A stretch of DNA of 5,383 nt from an uncultured Clostridia bacterium (GTDB lineage Bacteria > Bacillota > Clostridia > UBA1381 > UMGS1253). The notes beneath the pieces were generated by a model. That model did no database searches. It was not told the origin of the DNA and saw only the letters and a list, made by a program, of their open reading frames with translations. Location of the stretch: the NCBI GenBank assembly GCA_937892135.1, contig CALAUK010000085.1, positions 1-5,383 on the forward strand, given 5' to 3'. Below are positions 1 to 4,295 of this stretch, one piece after another. How positions within the stretch are numbered: position 1 is the stretch's first letter; the number at the start of each line of letters is the position of its first letter. A program made the translations under genes and the position numbers.

Positions 1-172
1 CATAGCCGCGCACATTCAGCTCCATCGGATCGCCCAGAGGCGCAACCTTGCGGACATAGATTTCAACACCTTTTGTTATTCCCATATCCATTATGCGCCT
101 TTTGACAGCACCTTCTCCCTCAAGCTTTACAACGCGGACAGTTTCGCCCATTTTCACATCTTTTAATGTCAT
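1..172 (-). CDS. feoA: FeoA-family ferrous iron transport protein (second feoA, 3' end beyond window)
   Basis: This reads leftward from the ATG at 172 and is still open at position 1, giving 57 visible residues. The protein begins MTLKDVKMGE and ends at the window edge with DPMELNVRGY, a typical FeoA core: a small SH3-like beta-barrel with an early R-R-x-M-D-M-G-I stretch (residues 25-32) and a DPxExxVRGY strand (48-57). FeoA proteins are small cytoplasmic partners of the Fe(II) permease FeoB and are usually about 70-80 residues, so only about 15-25 residues should be missing. The SD (AAGGGAG) lies about 7 nt upstream, in the 15-bp gap after the preceding feoA stop, so the two genes are co-transcribed and probably translated in tandem. 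FeoB is the expected next gene but is not visible. The family call is firm; the exact role of this copy versus its neighbour is unknown. Confidence 0.9.
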   Translation of the reverse strand, partial: MTLKDVKMGETVRVVKLEGEGAVKRRIMDMGITKGVEIYVRKVAPLGDPMELNVRGY

Positions 173-187
173 CTTCTTCTCCCTTTC

Positions 188-400
188 TTACACCATTATT
201 CTTCTTGCCATACTGTTATCAAGAGCAATTCTTGCATCCTTGACCTTTACAATCATATTTCCCGAAATATATGACACAACAGTAATATCTGCTCCCTCTG
301 TAAAGCCAAGGTTATTAAGAAATCTCTTTGTATCATCTTTTCCGTTAACCTTTAAAACCTTTTTTGTCTCTCCAACATTTAACATCGATAATGGCATCAT
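188..400 (-). CDS. feoA: FeoA-family ferrous iron transport protein (first feoA, complete)
   Basis: This is a complete 70-residue FeoA-domain protein, with no signal peptide or membrane segment. Family features are LNVGETKKVLKVNG at the N-terminus, the central FLNNLGFTEGADITVV turn-strand and the C-terminal ARIALDNSMARRIMV, which matches the IALxxxxARxIxV ending of short FeoA proteins. It should act in the cytoplasm beside FeoB in Fe(II) uptake. Two adjacent ATGs are possible: 400 (GGAGG 5 nt away) or 397 (8 nt away). The spacing used by neighbouring genes (8 nt) favours 397, giving 69 residues; the longer form is listed here. It is the first gene of the leftward feo operon, transcribed from the promoter at 447-475 and followed after 15 bp by a second, divergent feoA copy. 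The DtxR-type operator array upstream indicates iron repression. Confidence 0.92.
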   Translation of the reverse strand: MMPLSMLNVGETKKVLKVNGKDDTKRFLNNLGFTEGADITVVSYISGNMIVKVKDARIALDNSMARRIMV

Positions 401-418
401 ATTTACCTCCTGTCTTTT

Positions 419-463
419 TTAGTTAGTCTTAACTAATTCCTTAGTTAGTTTAACATAACTAAC
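419..463. promoter_or_regulatory. tandem DtxR/IdeR-type operator array
   Basis: Four 7-bp half-sites alternate in orientation: TTAGTTA at 419-425, TAACTAA at 430-436, TTAGTTA at 441-447 and TAACTAA at 456-462. The first pair forms a perfect 18-bp palindrome (TTAGTTA-GTCT-TAACTAA). The middle two are also a palindrome with a 4-bp spacer (TTCC). The last pair is better framed as GTTAGTT-TAACAT-AACTAAC (444-463). The pattern resembles the known IdeR/DtxR box (TTAGGTTAG/CTAACCTAA type). The array overlaps the -10 element of the feoA promoter and the first transcribed bases, a classical repression position, and the likely repressor is encoded next door at 572. It ends about 50 bp short of the regulator's own -35, so autoregulation is not evident. 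Confidence 0.85.
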
Positions 464-475
464 TTGTTTTGTCAA
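447..475 (-). promoter_or_regulatory. sigma-A promoter of the feoA operon
   Basis: On the minus strand TTGACA (475 to 470) is followed after 17 bp by TAAACT (452 to 447), which matches TATAAT at four of six positions. Transcription would start near 440, about 40 nt before the feoA start codon. The spacer and -10 lie inside the operator array, so a bound repressor would block polymerase. A/T-tracts immediately upstream (479-504) could act as an UP-like element. Confidence 0.75.
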
Positions 476-511
476 CACTTTTTTAAATTTTTTTGGAAAT
501 TTTTGCACACA

Positions 512-540
512 TTGACAGAGGGGATATTTTATGATAAAAT
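512..540 (+). promoter_or_regulatory. sigma-A promoter of the DtxR-family regulator gene
   Basis: TTGACA at 512-517 and TAAAAT at 535-540 are separated by 17 bp, close to the full consensus. The start point would be near 547, leaving a leader of about 25 nt. No complete operator half-site pair overlaps it, suggesting constitutive expression of the regulator. Confidence 0.8.
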
Positions 541-558
541 ATTTTTAACACACTAACC

Positions 559-563
559 GGAGG
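559..563 (+). promoter_or_regulatory. ribosome binding site that fixes the regulator start
   Basis: GGAGG at 559-563 is 8 nt before the ATG at 572. An in-frame GTG at 563 overlaps this SD and has no SD of its own, so it is not the start. Confidence 0.85.
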
Positions 564-571
564 TGTTATTT

Positions 572-940
572 ATGAAAATAAAAGAGTCTGCCGAAAACTA
601 TCTTGAAACAATATTTATACTAAAAAATAAAAATGGAAGTGTTCGCAGCATAGATATAGCAAATGAGCTTTCCTTTACAAAGGCAAGCGTTTCTGTTGCT
701 ATGAAGTCGCTTCGCGAAGACGGATTTATAACAGTTTTAGAAAACGGAAGCTTAGAGCTTACCGCAAAAGGAAAAAAAATCGCTAAGACAATGTTTGAAA
801 GGCACGAAACAATCGCAAAGGCGCTTATGGCGCTTGGAGTTGACGAAAAAACCGCCTATGAGGACAGCTGCAAAATAGAGCATCATATAAGCAATACCGC
901 TTTTAAAAAAATCAAAGAACACGTTGAAAAATACGCATAA
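572..940 (+). CDS. DtxR/MntR-family metal-dependent transcriptional repressor
   Basis: This 122-residue cytoplasmic DNA-binding protein has an N-terminal winged helix (about 5-65; HTH about 23-47, recognition helix near TKASVSVAMKSL, 36-47) followed by the metal-binding dimerisation domain (about 66-122). It lacks the C-terminal SH3-like domain of classical DtxR/IdeR (about 226-230 residues) and is shorter than MntR (about 142). Aligned by eye, the primary metal site keeps E12, H78 (RHE), C100, E103 and H104 (CKIEHH). Cys at this position is the DtxR/IdeR (iron) state, where MntR has Glu. The first ligand (Met10 in DtxR, Asp8 in MntR) is Asn9 here. Together with the divergent feoA genes and the operators this suggests an Fe(II)-activated repressor of ferrous iron uptake. 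The family call is firm; the metal is inferred. It ends in a hairpin shared with the convergent small gene. Confidence 0.92.
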   Translation: MKIKESAENYLETIFILKNKNGSVRSIDIANELSFTKASVSVAMKSLREDGFITVLENGSLELTAKGKKIAKTMFERHETIAKALMALGVDEKTAYEDSCKIEHHISNTAFKKIKEHVEKYA

Positions 941-972
941 AAAAATCACCGCGAAAAGCGGTGATTTTTTTT
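941..972. terminator. bidirectional intrinsic terminator
   Basis: The 12-bp perfect stem AAAAATCACCGC (941-952) pairs with 958-969 around a GAAAA loop. It is followed by a T-run on the plus strand (to 972) and, read from the other side, by an equivalent run made from the A-tract at 939-945. It lies between the regulator stop (940) and the convergent small-gene stop (976), so it can end both transcripts. Confidence 0.92.
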
Positions 973-975
973 GTT

Positions 976-1098
976 TTATTTATCGGTAAACTTTCCTAAA
1001 ATCGTCATTGCTAAAATAATAATTAAGCACACAACGAAAATACCGAACATTCCCTGCCCCATAATGGGTAGGCTTAATAAAAATTTATCTATATTCAT
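976..1098 (-). CDS. OadG-related small membrane subunit (40 aa)
   Basis: The ATG at 1098 opens a 40-codon frame ending in TAA at 976-978. The protein starts MNIDKFLLSLPIMGQGMFGI, continues with a strongly hydrophobic stretch (about 17-35, including FVVCLIIILAM) and ends GKFTDK. The short N-terminal segment, the IMGQGMxGIF entry into one membrane helix and the cytosol-type charged tail resemble the very small OadG-related (gamma-like) subunits found beside OadB/GcdB proteins in Firmicutes. In the classical complex the gamma subunit helps assemble and anchor the decarboxylase. The SD AGGAG begins inside the stop region of the upstream beta-subunit gene (11-bp gap, TAAGGAGAAAAGTTATG), so translation is probably coupled. 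It is followed directly by a strong terminator. A real gene is well supported by SD, spacing and terminator; the subunit assignment is by resemblance only. Confidence 0.8.
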   Translation of the reverse strand: MNIDKFLLSLPIMGQGMFGIFVVCLIIILAMTILGKFTDK

Positions 1099-1109
1099 AA
1101 CTTTTCTCC

Positions 1110-2237
1110 TTATCCTAAAAGATTAAGTATCAAACCGCCCGCAATAACGGAAGCAATCTGACCTGAAACGTTAACACCGATTGAGTGCATCAACAAAAAG
1201 TTCTGATTGTCTTCTTCAAGACCCAACTTGTGAACAACTCTTGCAGACATCGGGAATGCCGAAATACCTGCCGCACCAATCATGGGGTTAATCTTCTTTT
1301 TAGAGAACAAATTGATAAACTTTGCAACCATAACGCCGCCTGCGGTGTCGAATATAAATGCAATAAGACCAAGGCCTATAATCATAAGTGTGTCTGCTGT
1401 TAAAAATTCTGCAGCCTGCATCTTTAGTGCAATAGTTATACCAAGGAAAATTGTGATTAGGTTTGCTAAAACCTTCTGTGCAGTCTCAGACAAGCTGTCT
1501 AAAACTCCGCACTCACGGATAAGGTTACCGAACATCAAAAATCCTACCAAAGCAACACTTGTGGGTGCTACAAGACCTATAATAATTGTTATAACTATCG
1601 GGAAAAGAATTCTTGTAAGCTTAGAAACGGGCTTTGAAACATCCGCCATACGGATAAGTCTTTCTTTTTTTGTTGTCAAAAGCTTGATTACAGGAGGCTG
1701 AACAACGGGAACAAGCGCCATATAAGAATAAGCCGCAACCATAATCGCACCTAAGTACTTTGTTCCAAACTGCATCGCAACGAAAATAGATGTAGGACCG
1801 TCTGCCGCACCGATAATACCGATTGATGCCGCATCTTTAATATCAAAACCAAGAAGCGATGCCATACTTATTGTAAAAAATATACCAAACTGAGCCGCCG
1901 CACCGAAAATCATAAGCTTCGGATTTGACAAAAGGGGCCCGAAATCAATCATAGCACCAATACCGATAAACAGCAAAAGAGGAAATAGCTCATTTGCTAT
2001 ACCTGCATTAAAAAGTACCTCTAATGTTTCAACTGCACCCGAAAAAGGAAGGTTAACCAAAATTGCACCAAAGCCCATAGGTAATAATAAAGTAGGCTCC
2101 ATTTCCTTTTTGATTGCGAGATAAATTAATACAGCTCCTATAAGCCACATAACAGGCATCTTCCAGCCGTCAGGCGAGCTTATAATAGTCGCCGCGCTTG
2201 AAAAAATCGCTTCAAGCATACCAACAATAGTTCCCAT
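1110..2237 (-). CDS. Na+-translocating decarboxylase, beta subunit (OadB/GcdB/MmdB family)
   Basis: This 375-residue polytopic inner-membrane protein has about nine or more hydrophobic segments. The beta subunit of oxaloacetate, glutaconyl-CoA and methylmalonyl-CoA decarboxylases removes CO2 from carboxybiotin while moving Na+ out of the cell. Family signatures by eye are GIGAMIDFGPLL (92-103), GAADGPTSI (143-151), SYMALVPVVQPP (171-182), FPMSARV (328-334) and GVNVSGQ (354-360). D146 should match the essential Asp of Klebsiella OadB, with Y172 and N356 also in conserved motifs. Length is normal for the shorter Gcd/Mmd-type members. Start ATG 2237 has GGAGG 8 nt upstream; an upstream in-frame TTG (2252) has none. 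No alpha/carboxyltransferase or biotin-carrier gene is present; only the 40-aa partner follows. The leader carries a riboswitch-like element. The substrate cannot be told from sequence, so no symbol is assigned. Confidence 0.92.
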   Translation of the reverse strand: MGTIVGMLEAIFSSAATIISSPDGWKMPVMWLIGAVLIYLAIKKEMEPTLLLPMGFGAILVNLPFSGAVETLEVLFNAGIANELFPLLLFIGIGAMIDFGPLLSNPKLMIFGAAAQFGIFFTISMASLLGFDIKDAASIGIIGAADGPTSIFVAMQFGTKYLGAIMVAAYSYMALVPVVQPPVIKLLTTKKERLIRMADVSKPVSKLTRILFPIVITIIIGLVAPTSVALVGFLMFGNLIRECGVLDSLSETAQKVLANLITIFLGITIALKMQAAEFLTADTLMIIGLGLIAFIFDTAGGVMVAKFINLFSKKKINPMIGAAGISAFPMSARVVHKLGLEEDNQNFLLMHSIGVNVSGQIASVIAGGLILNLLG

Positions 2238-2245
2238 AATATAAT

Positions 2246-2250
2246 CCTCC
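2246..2250 (-). promoter_or_regulatory. ribosome binding site that fixes the beta-subunit start
   Basis: GGAGG (2250 to 2246) is 8 nt before ATG 2237. The in-frame TTG at 2252 overlaps this SD and would add five residues without any SD of its own. Confidence 0.85.
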
Positions 2251-2269
2251 AATTTTTAATATGGCAAAG

Positions 2270-2306
2270 AAAAAAGACCTCGCCGCAAATCCTGCGGCGA
2301 AAGTCT
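2270..2306 (-). terminator. intrinsic terminator forming the riboswitch expression platform
   Basis: On the minus strand the core stem CGCCGCA (2299 to 2293) pairs with UGCGGCG (2287 to 2281) around a GGAUU loop. It extends outward through AGACUU (2306 to 2301) with AGGUCU (2280 to 2275), with one bulged U, and is followed by a U-run (2275 to 2270). Its 5' arm contains the CUUUCGCC strand (2303-2296) needed for P1 of the aptamer, so the two structures exclude each other. It lies 20 nt before the SD of the beta-subunit gene and is probably also the first terminator met by transcripts reading out of proS. Confidence 0.9.
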
Positions 2307-2384
2307 TACCTTTTAATTCAAAAGCGGGCATAAGCCGACTTGACGCTGTTGAAACGAAAAATCGCAGGTTACTCCCCTTCACCA
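2296..2384 (-). promoter_or_regulatory. riboswitch aptamer, yybP-ykoY (Mn2+-sensing) type
   Basis: The minus-strand leader folds as follows by eye. P1 is GGUGAAGG (2383 to 2376) with CUUUCGCC (2303 to 2296), 8 bp including two wobbles. The yybP-ykoY hallmark GGGGAGUA is at 2377 to 2370. A short ACCU/AGGU helix follows. The long arm is UUCAACAGCG (2353 to 2344) with CGCUUUUGAA (2326 to 2317), with one mismatch. A loop UCAAGUC then leads into the hairpin GGC-UUAU-GCC (2336 to 2327), and AAGAC precedes the closing P1 strand. The GGGGAGUA/AAGACUUU pair and the UCA-containing second loop are the family's diagnostic parts. The known ligand of this class is Mn2+, which stabilises the aptamer and usually turns export genes on. 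A Na+-I (DUF1646) riboswitch is the main alternative, since the target is a Na+ pump. Confidence 0.78.
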
Positions 2385-2390
2385 GTAATC

Positions 2391-2419
2391 ATATTAACAT
2401 ATTTTACAAAATCTGTCAA
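2391..2419 (-). promoter_or_regulatory. sigma-A promoter of the riboswitch/decarboxylase-beta unit
   Basis: On the minus strand TTGACA (2419 to 2414), 17 bp, TAATAT (2396 to 2391). The predicted start near 2384 is exactly at the first base of aptamer helix P1, which supports both calls. The -35 begins 3 bp past the proS stop codon. Confidence 0.88.
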
Positions 2420-2421
2420 GG

Positions 2422-4137
2422 TTAATCGCTTATTTTTTTCCACATTTTAGCTATCGCCTCGTCAACTGCCGTGTAGACATCTTCTGCCTTAACAGTTACT
2501 TTAACTGACTTGTCACGTGTTACAACCTCAACCTCGCCGTTAGAGAGTCCTTTCTTGCTAACGATTACACGAACAGGAATACCTAAAAGGTCAGCATCAG
2601 CGAAAGCTACACCTGTTGAAACCTTTCTGTCATCAAAAACGGTTTCGTATTTTTTAGAAAGGTTGTTATATATCTCTTCTGCCTTTTGATTAATCTCTTC
2701 AACCTGATTATTCAAGCAGCAAACGTGAACCTGCCAGGGAGCGACAGAGATTGGCCAGATTGGACCCCAGTCGTCGTGGTGGTCTTCAATAACACAGGCT
2801 AAAAGTCTTCCAACGCCTATGCCGTAACAGCCCATTATAGGAGTCTGTCTTACGCCGTTAGCGTCTATGTATTCCATACCCATGCTCTTTGAGTATTTTG
2901 TTCCAAGCTGGAAGATGTTTCCGACCTCGATGCCTCGCTTGATTGAAACTTCTTTTCCGCACTCGGGGCAAATTCCGCCGTCTACCACCTTGGCTACATC
3001 GTAAAAGGAAGCATCTTTAACATCGCGGTCCATACATACGCCCTTATAGTGATAATCATATTTATTTCCGCCGCACACAAGGGCATTTTCACCCTTAAGT
3101 GAATTATCAAAAATAACTGTTCCGTCAACCTCTAAATTGTAAGGTCCTATAAAGCCAAACGCAAGGTTTGATGCCTCATAATTTGCATAAGCGAATATTT
3201 CAGAACCTATAACCTTTTTAAGCTTAGCCTCGTTAACCTCAAGGTCACCACGGATAAACACAATAACGGGTTTATCGTCTTTAGGTGTTCCGAAAACAAC
3301 CGCCTTGATGCTGTCTTTCGGGCTCTCGCCTAAAAATGCGCAGACATCTTCAATAGTTTTCATATCGGGAGTATGCTCAAGTGAAATTTCGGTTTCAGCC
3401 TTGTTTCTTGAGGGCACAATGCTCTTTGCAACCTCCATGTTAGCAGAAAAACCGCAGTGCTCGCATATAACAAGAGAGTCTTCACCGAACTCGTTTAAAA
3501 GCATAAACTCGTGAGCAACGTTACCGCCCATCATACCTGTGTCTGACTTAACCGCTATAACAGAGGGAACGCCTGCGCGCGCATAAATTCTGTTATAAGC
3601 GTCATAACAGCGCATATAATACTCTTCCAAATCCTCCTGAGATGTGTGGAAAGAGTAAGCGTCTTTCATAGTAAACTCACGCACACGGATAAGTCCGCCA
3701 CGGCTTCTTGGCTCGTCACGGAACTTTGTCTGAATCTGGTATAGCATAAAAGGATACTTAGAATAAGAAAGAGCCTCACTTCTCGCAAGGTGAACAACAG
3801 CCTCCTCGTGAGTCATAGCCAGAAGCATATCCATTCCTGCTCTGTCTTTAATTCTTAAAAGCTCACTTCCTACTGCGTCCCATCTTCCTGATTCTTTCCA
3901 AAGCTCACCGGGAAGAACAACAGGCATCATAACCTCCTGGCCATCGATTCTGTCCATCTCTTCACGGATAATATTTTCAATTTTTGCGGCAACACGCTTA
4001 GCGGGCATTAATAATGAAAAAACACCGCTTGCAACCTGGCGCATATATCCGCCTCTTAATAAGTAAATATGGCTGGGCATATTAGCGTCTGCGGGTTTTT
4101 CACGAAAACGCTCACCCAAAAGCTTACTTAATCGCAT
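2422..4137 (-). CDS. proS: prolyl-tRNA synthetase (bacterial type, with INS editing domain)
   Basis: This 571-residue cytoplasmic class II synthetase charges tRNA-Pro with proline and normally hydrolyses mischarged Ala-tRNA-Pro. The catalytic core is split. The N-terminal part holds LLRGGYMRQVASGVFSLLP-type motif 1 (26-45), THEE (109-112) and motif 2, RDEPRSRGGLIRVREFTMKDAYSF (140-163). The INS editing domain spans about 225-400 (VFGTPKDDKPVIVFIRGD, GPYNLEVDG). Motif 3 is GIGVGR (439-444) with DWGPIWPISVAPWQV following. The anticodon-binding domain covers about 465-571. Length is normal. Cys pairs C225/C228 and C390/C393 bracket INS and look able to bind a metal together. Start ATG 4137 has AAGGAG 10 nt upstream. 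It is a single-gene unit from its own promoter; no T-box leader is present. No terminator follows before the next promoter. Confidence 0.98.
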   Translation of the reverse strand: MRLSKLLGERFREKPADANMPSHIYLLRGGYMRQVASGVFSLLMPAKRVAAKIENIIREEMDRIDGQEVMMPVVLPGELWKESGRWDAVGSELLRIKDRAGMDMLLAMTHEEAVVHLARSEALSYSKYPFMLYQIQTKFRDEPRSRGGLIRVREFTMKDAYSFHTSQEDLEEYYMRCYDAYNRIYARAGVPSVIAVKSDTGMMGGNVAHEFMLLNEFGEDSLVICEHCGFSANMEVAKSIVPSRNKAETEISLEHTPDMKTIEDVCAFLGESPKDSIKAVVFGTPKDDKPVIVFIRGDLEVNEAKLKKVIGSEIFAYANYEASNLAFGFIGPYNLEVDGTVIFDNSLKGENALVCGGNKYDYHYKGVCMDRDVKDASFYDVAKVVDGGICPECGKEVSIKRGIEVGNIFQLGTKYSKSMGMEYIDANGVRQTPIMGCYGIGVGRLLACVIEDHHDDWGPIWPISVAPWQVHVCCLNNQVEEINQKAEEIYNNLSKKYETVFDDRKVSTGVAFADADLLGIPVRVIVSKKGLSNGEVEVVTRDKSVKVTVKAEDVYTAVDEAIAKMWKKISD

Positions 4138-4170
4138 AACAAAACATCTCCTTTATCATACATCCTTATG

Positions 4171-4200
4171 AGTATATCATTGTTTTGCTGTATTTGTCAA
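4171..4200 (-). promoter_or_regulatory. sigma-A promoter of proS
   Basis: On the minus strand TTGACA (4200 to 4195), 18 bp, TATACT (4176 to 4171). The start would be near 4164, giving a leader of under 30 nt, too short for a T-box or other aptamer. Confidence 0.82.
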
Positions 4201-4229
4201 GAGTTTTAAAGCTTTCTTATTATTTCCTC

Positions 4230-4258
4230 TTGCTTTTTTTAAAATCTTTTGTTATAAT
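4230..4258 (+). promoter_or_regulatory. sigma-A promoter of the exonuclease gene
   Basis: TTGCTT at 4230-4235, 17 bp, perfect TATAAT at 4253-4258; start near 4265. It is divergent from the proS promoter, with about 30 bp between the two -35 elements. The -35 is weak (three of six). Confidence 0.72.
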
Positions 4259-4295
4259 CTCTTTGTTAATAAAATAAATTTGGGATTGAGTTTTT

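Noticed and set aside
93..422. Plus-strand open frame of about 109 codons across the feoA genes
   Set aside because: It is antisense to two clear FeoA genes, has no SD and runs into the operator region; its composition is that of a reverse-strand shadow.
752..949. Minus-strand open frame of 65 codons over the DtxR-family gene
   Set aside because: It starts inside the terminator stem and is antisense to a strongly supported gene, with no SD or family resemblance.
1185..1701. Two overlapping plus-strand open frames within the decarboxylase beta gene
   Set aside because: Both are antisense to a well-conserved membrane protein gene and have no ribosome binding site or recognisable domain.
2296..2384. 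Na+-I (DUF1646) riboswitch instead of yybP-ykoY
   Set aside because: It would suit a Na+ pump, but the GGGGAGUA element, P1 pairing and AAGACUUU closing strand match yybP-ykoY as I know it. I cannot compare the Na+-I consensus from memory, so this is only ranked lower, not excluded.
3305..3514. Plus-strand open frame inside proS
   Set aside because: It is antisense to the INS-domain coding sequence of ProRS, with no SD or promoter.
4138..4171. T-box or other leader upstream of proS
   Set aside because: The promoter at 4171-4200 leaves a leader of under 30 nt, with no Stem I or T-box sequence and no terminator.
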